Positions 52,920-60,004 of a stretch of 64,000 nucleotides of DNA are shown here, piece after piece. The position numbers and the translations under genes were made by a program. Position 1 is the first letter of the stretch. The number at the start of each line of letters is the position of its first letter. The stretch is taken from contig CAVZDW010000010.1 in the NCBI GenBank assembly GCA_963774155.1, positions 124,001-188,000 on the forward strand. Reading direction: 5' to 3'. Below the pieces are notes generated by a model. That model was given only the letters and a program-made list of their open reading frames with translations. It was not told the DNA's origin and ran no database searches. Source of the DNA: DASSUW01 sp963774155. GTDB lineage: Bacteria; Actinomycetota; Thermoleophilia; Solirubrobacterales; Solirubrobacteraceae.

Positions 52920-53368
52920 AGCGAACCCGCGCCGAGATGGGCGACACCGTGGACGCCATCGGCTACAAGGCCGACGTCAAGAGCCGTGCGAAGGACAAGC
53001 TCAGCGACACCAAGGACCGGATCACCGGCAAGGTCTCCGACACGACGCCGGACAAGCAGCAGGTCAAGCGGGCGGCATCGACCGCCCAGGAGAACCCGCT
53101 GGGCCTGGCCATCGGCGGGATCGCGGTCGGCTTCCTCGCCGGCCTCCTCGTGCCGTCGTCGCGGGTCGAGGACGAGAAGCTCGGCCCGATCGCCGACCAG
53201 GTCAAGGATCAGGTCAAGGAGACGGGCCAGGAGGCCCTCGACCGCGGCAAGGATGTCGCCCAGCAAGCGGCCGCCAGCGCCAAGGAGACGGCACAGGACG
53301 CGGGCCGCGAGCACGCCGACGAGCTGCGCGATTCGACCCAGGAGCGCGCCCAGACCGTGGGCTCCTGA
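52883..53368 (+). CDS. DUF3618 domain-containing protein
   Basis: 161 aa from the ATG at 52883, GGAGG 8 bases upstream. PEVIRADIERTRAEMGDTVDAI is the DUF3618 helix; a hydrophobic segment NPLGLAIGGIAVGFLAGLLVP (about 72-92) and a long amphipathic, Lys/Glu/Ala-rich helix follow (VKDQVKETGQEALDRGKDVA). Probably membrane-attached with a coiled tail. Third gene of the stress cassette. Its stop codon overlaps copy C of the structured repeat by two bases. Confidence 0.8.
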   Translation: MGEDPEVIRADIERTRAEMGDTVDAIGYKADVKSRAKDKLSDTKDRITGKVSDTTPDKQQVKRAASTAQENPLGLAIGGIAVGFLAGLLVPSSRVEDEKLGPIADQVKDQVKETGQEALDRGKDVAQQAAASAKETAQDAGREHADELRDSTQERAQTVGS

Positions 53369-53421
53369 GAACGGTTTCGCCTGCCAGGCAATCGCTGACG
53401 CGCTTGCCTTCGGCGACGTTA
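53367..53421 (-). repeat. Structured dispersed repeat, copy C (reverse orientation)
   Basis: On the minus strand the 47-bp core and the CCGTTCTC end match copy B over 55 bp with two differences in the core; the core is identical to copy A. The inner hairpin is at 53387-53408. It begins inside the stop codon of the DUF3618 gene and ends 5 bases before the hairpin at 53426. Confidence 0.85.
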
Positions 53422-53425
53422 GAAT

Positions 53426-53452
53426 GGGGTGCCGGCCACGCGTCGGCACCCC
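53426..53452. terminator. Strong inverted repeat between the stress cassette and the rpmJ promoter
   Basis: GGGGTGCCG (53426-53434) pairs perfectly with CGGCACCCC (53444-53452), loop of nine, followed by GGGTTCCTTT. It probably ends the stress-cassette mRNA; it lies just upstream of the rpmJ promoter box. Confidence 0.6.
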
Positions 53453-53461
53453 GGGTTCCTT

Positions 53462-53470
53462 TGCTATCCT
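53462..53470 (+). promoter_or_regulatory. Extended -10 promoter of the rpmJ-rpsM-rpoA unit
   Basis: TGC then TATCCT, as for rpoB, fusA and rpsL. The 118-base leader to the rpmJ ATG contains AGCGGC/GCCGCT pairings around 53535-53552 and no gene; it could be an alpha-operon control region. Confidence 0.5.
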
Positions 53471-53593
53471 GCTCGGTCGCGCCTGAGCCTGCGAGGGCTT
53501 CGTGTGCGGCCAAATCTTCGTCCGGGGGATTGGTAGCGGCAGCCGCTCCGGCAGCCAGAGCCACCCCGTCAGGATCATCAGCCGAAAGGGACC

Positions 53594-53707
53594 ATGAAGG
53601 TACGACCGTCGGTAAAGCCGATGTGCGAGAAGTGCAAGATCATCCGGCGTCACGGCCGGGTCCTTGTGATCTGCCAGAACCCGCGTCACAAGCAGCGGCA
53701 AGGGTAG
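53594..53707 (+). CDS. rpmJ: 50S ribosomal protein L36
   Basis: 37 aa: MKVRPSVKPMCEKCKII, then RRHGRVLVICQNPRHKQRQG. The zinc ligands CxxC, Cys27 and His32 are all present. GAAAGGGA lies 4 bases before the ATG. infA, which commonly precedes rpmJ, is not found in the upstream gap. rpsM follows after eight bases. Confidence 0.96.
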   Translation: MKVRPSVKPMCEKCKIIRRHGRVLVICQNPRHKQRQG

Positions 53708-53715
53708 GTCGGAGC

Positions 53716-54099
53716 ATGGCTCGCATCGCCGGGGTCAACATCCCCCTCAACAAGCGCGTCGAGATCGGTCTGACCTACATCTACGGGGTCGGGCGGCCGG
53801 CGTCCAACGAGATCCTCGCCAAGCTCGGCATCAGCCCGGACACCTACGTCCGTGACCTCACCGACGACGAGATCTCCAAGCTCCGCGACATCATCGACAC
53901 GGACTACATCGTCGAGGGTGACCTGCGCCGCGAGCGCTCGCAGGCTGTCAAGCGCCTGATGGAGATCGGCTGCTACCGCGGCATCCGGCATCGCCGTGGC
54001 CTCCCGGTCCGGGGCCAGAACACCAAGACCAACGCCCGCACGCGCAAGGGTCCCAAGCGCATGCAGGTGGCCGGTAAGAAGAAGGCGGGCAAGAAGTGA
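53716..54099 (+). CDS. rpsM: 30S ribosomal protein S13
   Basis: 127 aa from the ATG at 53716, GGAG immediately upstream. MARIAGVNIPLNKRVEIGLT, YIYGVG and GIRHRRGLPVRGQNTKTNAR are diagnostic. It bridges the 30S head to L5. Confidence 0.97.
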   Translation: MARIAGVNIPLNKRVEIGLTYIYGVGRPASNEILAKLGISPDTYVRDLTDDEISKLRDIIDTDYIVEGDLRRERSQAVKRLMEIGCYRGIRHRRGLPVRGQNTKTNARTRKGPKRMQVAGKKKAGKK

Positions 54100-54124
54100 G
54101 CGCAGCGACGTTCCACGAGGCCGG

Positions 54125-54565
54125 ATGCCGAGGCCGCAATCAGGACGCCGGCTGGATGCCCGGCGGAGGACTGCCGCTCCTCGCCGCCCGCAGCGCGGCC
54201 GCCGCAAGGTCAAGAAGAACGTCCCCATCGGCCAGGCGCACATCAAGACCAGCTTCAACAACACGATCGTCGCCCTCACCGATCGCGAGGGCAACGTCAT
54301 CGCGTGGGAGTCCGCCGGCGGCGCCGGCTTCAAGGGCTCCCGCAAGTCGACGCCCTTCGCCGCCCAGGTCACCGCCGACGCCGCCGCCCGCAAGGGCATC
54401 GAGCAGGGCATGCAGAAGGTCGAGGTCTTCGTGAAGGGCCCGGGCTCGGGCCGCGAGACCGCGATCCGCTCGCTCCAGGCCGCCGGCCTCGAAGTGACCG
54501 GCGTGAGGGATGTCACCCCGCAGGCACACAACGGCTGCCGCCCCCGGAAGCGGCGGAGGGTCTGA
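54125..54565 (+). CDS. rpsK: 30S ribosomal protein S11
   Basis: 146 aa from the ATG at 54125, with GAGG 4 bases before. The core starts KKNVPIGQAHIKTSFNNTIV and ends VRDVTPQAHNGCRPRKRRRV. The first ~30 residues (MPRPQSGRRLDARRRTAAPR) are basic and longer than usual. S11 lies on the 30S platform near the Shine-Dalgarno helix. Confidence 0.94.
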   Translation: MPRPQSGRRLDARRRTAAPRRPQRGRRKVKKNVPIGQAHIKTSFNNTIVALTDREGNVIAWESAGGAGFKGSRKSTPFAAQVTADAAARKGIEQGMQKVEVFVKGPGSGRETAIRSLQAAGLEVTGVRDVTPQAHNGCRPRKRRRV

Positions 54566-54573
54566 ATCACTTA

Positions 54574-55194
54574 ATGGCGCGCGATACCTCTCCCCAGTGC
54601 AAGCAGTGCCGTCGTGAGGGACAGAAGCTGTTCCTCAAGGGCGAGCGCTGCCTCACCGACAAGTGCGGCGTCGAGCGTCGCTCGTACCCGCCCGGCGAGC
54701 ATGGCCGCGGCCGGCAGAAGCAGTCCGAGTACCGGGTCCAGCTGCGTGAGAAGCAGAAGGCGCGCCGCTACTACGGCGTCCTCGAGAAGCAGTTCCGGAC
54801 GTACTACAACAAGGCTTCCCGGCAGCCGGGCATCACCGGCGAGAACCTGCTGCGCATCCTCGAGTGCCGCTTCGACAACGTGCTCGTGCGCCTCGGCTTC
54901 GCAGCGTCGCGCCGGCAGGCACGCCAGCTCATCCGCCACGGCCACTGGGCGGTCAACGGCCGCCGGGTGGACATCCCCAGCTACCAGGTGCGCGAGAACG
55001 ACGTCATCACCTACAAGCCCGGCTCTGACGCCGAGACGGTGATCCGCGACGCGACGGAGCTCGTGGCCCAGGTGCCGGCATGGCTGCAGGCGGACCACGA
55101 TCAGCTCACCGCGAAGGTGCTGCGCAAGCCCGAGCGCGCGGAGATCGCTGCGCCGGTGCAGGAGCAGCTCATCGTCGAGCTGTACTCGAAGTAA
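54574..55194 (+). CDS. rpsD: 30S ribosomal protein S4
   Basis: 206 aa from the ATG at 54574. The N-terminal zinc ribbon is CKQC with CLTDKCGVERRSYPPGEHG. The S4 RNA-binding domain has VLVRLGFAASRRQARQLIRHGH. In E. coli it represses the alpha operon. The open frame upstream is rpsK in another phase. Confidence 0.97.
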   Translation: MARDTSPQCKQCRREGQKLFLKGERCLTDKCGVERRSYPPGEHGRGRQKQSEYRVQLREKQKARRYYGVLEKQFRTYYNKASRQPGITGENLLRILECRFDNVLVRLGFAASRRQARQLIRHGHWAVNGRRVDIPSYQVRENDVITYKPGSDAETVIRDATELVAQVPAWLQADHDQLTAKVLRKPERAEIAAPVQEQLIVELYSK

Positions 55195-55272
55195 CCCGCC
55201 CACTTAGCCGCGGTGCTCATCCCCAGGCGCCGCACCGCTCCCCCGAGAACCTGAGACGACGTTAGGACCTTG

Positions 55273-56262
55273 ATGCTCGACTTCCAGATCCCCCGAATCA
55301 CCGCCGAAACGGTCGAGGACAACCGCGGCCAGTTCGTGGTGGAGCCGCTCGACCGCGGCTTCGGCTACACCTTCGGCAACTCGCTGCGGCGCGTGCTCCT
55401 CGCCTCGCTGGCGGGCGCGGCGGTGACCTCCGTGCGCATCGAGGGCGTGGCCCACGAATTCTCGACGATCAAGGGCGTCACCGAGGATGTGACCGACATC
55501 GTCCTGAACCTCAAGGGCATCGTCTGCCGCATGCACTCGGATGCCACCGAGGTCGAGGCTCCGCTGGTCGTCACCGGCCCCGGCGAGATCACGGCGCGTG
55601 ACATCGACCTGCCCTCCGGCGTGGAGATCCTCAACCCCGACGCCCACATCGCGACGCTCGAGAAGAAGACCAAGCTCGAGATGTACCTCACGATCGGGCG
55701 CGGCCGCGGCTACCGCCCGGCGGAGGACAACAAGTCGCCCGACCAGCCCATCGGCGTCATCCCGATCGACTCGATCTTCTCGCCCGTGCGCCGTGTGGCG
55801 TACTCGGTCGAGCAGGCCCGCGTCGGCCAGCGGACCGACTTCGACAAGCTGACGATCGACATCGAGACCGACGGCTCGATCGACCCGCAGGCGGCGCTCC
55901 GCGAGGCGGCCGAGATCCTCATCTCCTCGCTCTCGATCTTCACCGACGAGGAGCGGATCGAGGAGCTGCGCGCCGGTCCCGGCGGCATGACGTCGCTCGA
56001 CAACGGCGCGGGCGCCGGCGCGGGCGCGCTCGCCCCGGGCGGCCGTGGCGGCGGATCGCCGATGGACGACATCCTCATCGAGGAGCTGGAGCTCGGCGTC
56101 CGCTCGTACAACTGCCTCAAGCGGGCCGGCATCCAGACGGTCGGCGACCTCGTCTCGAAGTCCGAGGGCGAGCTCGCGGCGATCCCGAACTTCGGCAAGA
56201 AGTCGATCGACGAGGTCATCGAGACGCTCTCCCAGCGCGGGCTGACCCTCCGTACGGACTGA
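55273..56262 (+). CDS. rpoA: DNA-directed RNA polymerase subunit alpha
   Basis: 329 aa from the ATG at 55273 (a TTG just before is possible). The N-terminal domain has RGFGYTFGNSLRRVLLASL and dimerises; the C-terminal DNA-binding domain has LELGVRSYNCLKRAGIQTVG. The linker is a Gly/Ala-rich stretch (GAGAGAGALAPGGRGGG) longer than in E. coli. GACGTTAGGAC upstream is unremarkable. Confidence 0.97.
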   Translation: MLDFQIPRITAETVEDNRGQFVVEPLDRGFGYTFGNSLRRVLLASLAGAAVTSVRIEGVAHEFSTIKGVTEDVTDIVLNLKGIVCRMHSDATEVEAPLVVTGPGEITARDIDLPSGVEILNPDAHIATLEKKTKLEMYLTIGRGRGYRPAEDNKSPDQPIGVIPIDSIFSPVRRVAYSVEQARVGQRTDFDKLTIDIETDGSIDPQAALREAAEILISSLSIFTDEERIEELRAGPGGMTSLDNGAGAGAGALAPGGRGGGSPMDDILIEELELGVRSYNCLKRAGIQTVGDLVSKSEGELAAIPNFGKKSIDEVIETLSQRGLTLRTD

Positions 56263-56267
56263 GGACG

Positions 56268-56624
56268 ATGCGCCACCAGAAGACACGCCACAAGCTCTCC
56301 CGCGACTCCGCGCATCGCAAGGCGCTGCTGGCGAACCTCTGCATCGAGGTCATCGACCACGAGCGGATCAAGACCACCGAGGCGAAGGCCAAGGCGGTCA
56401 AGCCGGAGATCGAGAAGCTGATCACGCTGGCGCGCAAGGGCGACCTGCATGCGCGCCGGCGGGCGATCTCGATCCTCCAGCACCCCGACAAGGGCGTCAT
56501 CTACAAGCTGTTCGAGGAGATCGCGCCCCGCTACACGGAGCGCCCCGGGGGCTACACCCGGATCCTCAAGCTCGGTCCGCGTTCGTCTGACGCGACCGAG
56601 ATGGTCTATCTAGAGCTCGTGTAA
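56268..56624 (+). CDS. rplQ: 50S ribosomal protein L17
   Basis: 118 aa. MRHQKTRHKLSRDSAHRKAL and the C-terminal GGYTRILKLGPRSSDATEMV are typical. Last ribosomal gene of the alpha unit. A small hairpin (56645-56662) precedes truA. Confidence 0.97.
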   Translation: MRHQKTRHKLSRDSAHRKALLANLCIEVIDHERIKTTEAKAKAVKPEIEKLITLARKGDLHARRRAISILQHPDKGVIYKLFEEIAPRYTERPGGYTRILKLGPRSSDATEMVYLELV

Positions 56625-56666
56625 TCGCCTGCGGCTTACTCGCACTCGCAAGCTCGTGCGAGCGCC

Positions 56667-57383
56667 TTGATTAGCAAACTAACTCTGGCGTACGACGGCG
56701 GCCCGTTCGCGGGCTGGGCCGTCCAGCCAGGGCTGCGGACGGTCGCCGGTGAGCTGGAGGTCGCGCTGCGCACCGTGCTGCGGCGCGACGTCTCGCTGAG
56801 CGTGGCGGGCCGCACCGACCGTGGGGTCCACGCGCTCGGCCAGGTCGTCTCCTACGAGGGAGCGCTGCCCAACCTGCGCTCCGTCAACGCGCTGCTGCCG
56901 CCCGAGATCGCCGTGGTGGCGGCCGAGGAGGCGCCCGACGGCTTCAGCGCCCGTCACGACGCGCTGAGCCGCAGCTACACCTACCGCGTGCTGGCCCGGC
57001 CGGCGCCTTCGCCCTTCGAGGTCGGCCGCGCCCTCTGGTGGCCGCATCGGCTCGATCTGGCGGCGCTCGAGGCCTGCGCGGCCGCGCTCGGAGGCCTGCA
57101 CGACTTCACGGCCTTCACGCCGAGCGAGACGTACCACAACCGCTTCGATCGCCAGGTGAGCTCCGCGTCGTGGCAGGCCCTGGGCGACGTCCTCGAGTTC
57201 CGGATCGAGGCCGAGTCCTTCATGCGCCAGATGAACCGCGTGCTGGTCGGCACGATGCTCGAGGTGGCGGGCCGCCGCCGGACCGTCGAGGACTTCGTCC
57301 GCCTGCTCGCCGGGCGCCCGCGCGAGGAGGCCGGCCGCACCGCTCCGCCGCACGGTCTGTACCTGACCGCGGTGCGGTATTGA
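56667..57383 (+). CDS. truA: tRNA pseudouridine synthase A (positions 38-40)
   Basis: 238 aa from TTG. The catalytic Asp51 is in AGRTDRGVHALGQVV; LAYDGGPFAGWAVQP and RSYTYRVLARP are also conserved. It modifies the anticodon arm of tRNAs. rplQ-truA is a common pair in bacteria. There is no clear ribosome site before the TTG. Confidence 0.94.
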   Translation: MISKLTLAYDGGPFAGWAVQPGLRTVAGELEVALRTVLRRDVSLSVAGRTDRGVHALGQVVSYEGALPNLRSVNALLPPEIAVVAAEEAPDGFSARHDALSRSYTYRVLARPAPSPFEVGRALWWPHRLDLAALEACAAALGGLHDFTAFTPSETYHNRFDRQVSSASWQALGDVLEFRIEAESFMRQMNRVLVGTMLEVAGRRRTVEDFVRLLAGRPREEAGRTAPPHGLYLTAVRY

Positions 57384-57402
57384 ACCGGACGGTCGGCAGG
57401 AG

Positions 57403-57408
57403 TAGCGT
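57403..57408 (+). promoter_or_regulatory. -10-like box TAGCGT before the SnoaL-like gene
   Basis: TAGCGT ends 6 bases before the ATG at 57415. Identical boxes precede two minus-strand hydrolase genes. GGCAGGAG lies upstream of the box, too far for a ribosome site. Confidence 0.4.
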
Positions 57409-57414
57409 CAGCAT

Positions 57415-57852
57415 ATGAACCGCCGGCAGATGCTCGCCCGTGCGGCCGATGGCCTCGCAGCGTGGAATCGCGGCGACCCGGACGGGATCGTGGCCAACGT
57501 GGCCGAGGACGTCATCTGGCGCGACGTCGCCTTCGGGATGCCGCTGCACGGTCGCAAGGCGCTGCGGGGAGCGGCCCAGGCGTACATGGCCGCGTTCCCG
57601 GACATGCGGATCGAGGAGACCTCCTCGACGCTCGCCATCCCCCGCCTGGCCCAGGAGCTCACCATCACCGGCACCCACCGCGGCGAGTTCCTCGGCATCG
57701 CCCCCACGGGGCGCTGGACCGAGAACTACGCGGCGGTCATCACCACGTTCGACGAGGACGGGATGATGATCGAGGGCTCGCTGTACTGGAACGTGCAGGC
57801 CATGATGCGCCAGCTCGGGCTGGCGCCCGCGCTCGAGACGCTGGCCGCGTAG
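57415..57852 (+). CDS. SnoaL-like (NTF2-fold) polyketide cyclase-family protein
   Basis: 145 aa. ADGLAAWNRGDPDGIVANVAEDVIWRD, GREALRG-like (HGRKALRGAAQAYMAAFPDM) and TGTHRGEFLGIAPTGR match SnoaL-like ester cyclases. The cone-shaped fold binds small hydrophobic ligands; many members have no known reaction. Single gene after truA, ending before a strong inverted repeat. Confidence 0.8.
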   Translation: MNRRQMLARAADGLAAWNRGDPDGIVANVAEDVIWRDVAFGMPLHGRKALRGAAQAYMAAFPDMRIEETSSTLAIPRLAQELTITGTHRGEFLGIAPTGRWTENYAAVITTFDEDGMMIEGSLYWNVQAMMRQLGLAPALETLAA

Positions 57853-57899
57853 CTCGAACGGCGAACCCCGCTTGTAGGGAGGGTGGTCGGCGGACGGTC

Positions 57900-57938
57900 G
57901 TGCTGACTTTTCCTCGCATAGCGAGGATTAGTCAGCAC
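57900..57938. terminator. 39-bp inverted repeat between convergent genes
   Basis: GTGCTGACT (57900-57908) pairs with AGTCAGCAC (57930-57938) and CCTCGC with GCGAGG inside, loop ATA. It lies between the ends of the SnoaL-like gene and the minus-strand membrane gene and may terminate both. The rest of 57853-58024 has no gene. Confidence 0.55.
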
Positions 57939-58024
57939 GCACGCGCGGCCAGAGCCCGGCATTCCACGATGCGCAATTCCCCCGTTCGGGCCACCCCTCA
58001 ATGCCGCAGTTCAAGCGCCGAAAG

Positions 58025-59107
58025 CTAGATCGGCACCGCAGCGACCGCGATGAGCCCCAGCAGCGCCGCCGCCACGGCGACGGCGCGCACGCGCCGTCCG
58101 GCGCAGCTCGGCGGGGCCACCACGCGCAGGAGGTCGCCCGCGGCGACGTAGAAGAGGCCCGCCGCGAGCGCGACGAGGCCGGTGTGGAGGACCATCTCGG
58201 GCAGCTGCACGGCGAGGGCGGCGACGGCCAGCAGCCCGGTCGCCCGCAGCGCGCGCCCGCGGCGCGAGGCCGGGGCGGCGAGCAGCTGTGCCACCGACGG
58301 GCGCGGGCCGCCGGCCGCCGCGGCGACCACCAGGCCCGTGGCGCAGACGGCGAGCGCCCACACGTTCAGGTCACCCAGGTAGGTGTCCCAGAGCGTGCTC
58401 ACCACGGCATCGCCGAACCCGGTGTCGTAGTTGTCCAGGACCACGTCCTTGGCGGCGGTGACGATCGCCGCGGTCAGGCCGCCCGCGGCGCTGACCGCCA
58501 GACTCGCGCCCCAGACGGCGCGGCGGTGGTCGGGCTCGCGGACCACCGCGGTCGCGAGCAGGCCGAGGCCGAGCACGCCGAAGAGCAGCGCGGCGGGCAG
58601 GGCGACGCCGCCCGCCGCGGCCGCGAGCGAGCGCAGGGACTGCTCGCGGCCGCCGGACTCGACCGTGAAGAGCGGGACGTCCTCGAGCGGCGGGATGGTC
58701 GCGCCGACGTGGCGGGCCTCCAGCGCGTCGTGCAGCATCGCGCCGGAGCCGGCCACCTGCAGCGAGGCCTTGGCGTCCGGGTCGTCGAACAGCGCGCGGT
58801 GCAGGTCGCGCGCCGCGAGGTCGAAGCCGGCCCGGAAGGCCGGATCGGCGGTCACGGACTCGGCGACGGCGTCGGCCATCAGATCCTCGCCCGCCGAGAG
58901 CTCGGGGCTGTTGCTCGTCAGGCGGCCGCTGATGCGCGCTCCGACGTCCTCGCGGACCTCGTCGGAGTGGAGGGTGCTCAGCGCCCGCTCGGCGAAGGCA
59001 TCCTCGTCGACGACGGCGTAGGCGCCGTACGCGGCGAAGCCCGCGATGAGCAGGCACATGGCCGCGACGACGAGAGTGGCGGCGATTCCGCGGCGCTCCT
59101 GCCCCAT
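58025..59107 (-). CDS. Hypothetical multi-span membrane protein
   Basis: 360 aa from the ATG at 59107 (GGAGGG upstream). The first span is at about 9-31 (GIAATLVVAAMCLLIAGFAAYGAYAV). An extracellular region of about 150 residues follows (DEDAFAERALSTLHSDEVREDVGARI), then six or so C-terminal spans. The pattern of an N-terminal anchor, a helical DUF-like ectodomain and membrane bundle occurs in actinobacterial proteins of unknown function. Divergent from surE across 72 bases. Confidence 0.72.
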   Translation of the reverse strand: MGQERRGIAATLVVAAMCLLIAGFAAYGAYAVVDEDAFAERALSTLHSDEVREDVGARISGRLTSNSPELSAGEDLMADAVAESVTADPAFRAGFDLAARDLHRALFDDPDAKASLQVAGSGAMLHDALEARHVGATIPPLEDVPLFTVESGGREQSLRSLAAAAGGVALPAALLFGVLGLGLLATAVVREPDHRRAVWGASLAVSAAGGLTAAIVTAAKDVVLDNYDTGFGDAVVSTLWDTYLGDLNVWALAVCATGLVVAAAAGGPRPSVAQLLAAPASRRGRALRATGLLAVAALAVQLPEMVLHTGLVALAAGLFYVAAGDLLRVVAPPSCAGRRVRAVAVAAALLGLIAVAAVPI

Positions 59108-59163
59108 GACCCTCCAGGCTATTCCGGGGCATCGTCCCGGGACCTGGCCAGAGGTCGTGTCTC

Positions 59164-59169
59164 TATCCT
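59164..59169 (+). promoter_or_regulatory. -10 box TATCCT before surE
   Basis: TATCCT ends 10 bases before the GTG at 59180; the start site would fall about four bases before the codon, leaving essentially no leader. Confidence 0.45.
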
Positions 59170-59179
59170 CGTCTGCGGC

Positions 59180-60004
59180 GTGCTCCGCGTGCTCCTGACC
59201 AACGACGACGGCATCCACGCCGACGGCCTCCAGGCGCTCAGGCGCGCCCTCGTGGCGCTCGAGGACATCACGCTCGCCGTCATCGCGCCCGACGCCAACA
59301 TGTCGGCCACGGCCCGCTCGATCACCACGCGGCGGCCGCTGTGGGTCACCGAGGTGCCGTTCGACGACGGGACCGTCGGCTACTCGTGCGACGGCACGCC
59401 GGTGGACTGCGTGCGGCTCGCCCAGCTCGGCCTCGTCGGCGACTTCGAGCCCGACCTCGTCGTCGCCGGCATCAACCACGGCTCCAACCTGGGCGACGAC
59501 ATCACGTACTCCGGCACCGTCGCCGCCGCGCTGGAGGGGATCGTGCTCGGGATCCCCGGCCTGGCCGTCTCCCAGCAGTCGCTCGCGCGCGAGATGGACT
59601 TCCGGCTCGGCCGCGAGTTCGAGTTCGACACCGCCGCCACGTTCACCGCGCAGGTGGTCGACCGCCTCGACGACGTGCCGCTTCCCGACGGCACGCTGCT
59701 CAACATCAACGTGCCCGCGGGCGACGTGGCCGGCGTCGAGGTCTGCCGGCTCGGCAAGCGCATCTACCGCGACGCCCTCCAGCAGGTCGACAGCGACGAG
59801 GAGGGCCGCAAGCGCTTCCGCATCTACGGCGACGCGCCGGTCCACGACGACGAGGACGGGACCGACCTCTCCGCCGTCGCCTCCGGCCGGATCGCCGTGA
59901 CCCCGCTGCACTTCGATCTGACCGCCGAGCACGGGCTCGAGGAGCTCCGCGCGTACGACCTCGCCCGGCTGCTCGCGCCGGCAGCGGAGGAAGTCGCGGA
60001 GTGA
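59180..60004 (+). CDS. surE: 5'-nucleotidase SurE
   Basis: 274 aa from the GTG at 59180 (MLRVLLTNDDGIHADGL). Metal ligands are Asp9 and Asp10; ATARSITTRRPL and VAGINHGSNLGDDITYSGTVAAALEG complete the active site. It removes phosphate from nucleoside monophosphates, with a role in stress survival. Its TGA overlaps the ligA GTG by four bases. The open frame upstream has no conserved sequence. Confidence 0.93.
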   Translation: MLRVLLTNDDGIHADGLQALRRALVALEDITLAVIAPDANMSATARSITTRRPLWVTEVPFDDGTVGYSCDGTPVDCVRLAQLGLVGDFEPDLVVAGINHGSNLGDDITYSGTVAAALEGIVLGIPGLAVSQQSLAREMDFRLGREFEFDTAATFTAQVVDRLDDVPLPDGTLLNINVPAGDVAGVEVCRLGKRIYRDALQQVDSDEEGRKRFRIYGDAPVHDDEDGTDLSAVASGRIAVTPLHFDLTAEHGLEELRAYDLARLLAPAAEEVAE

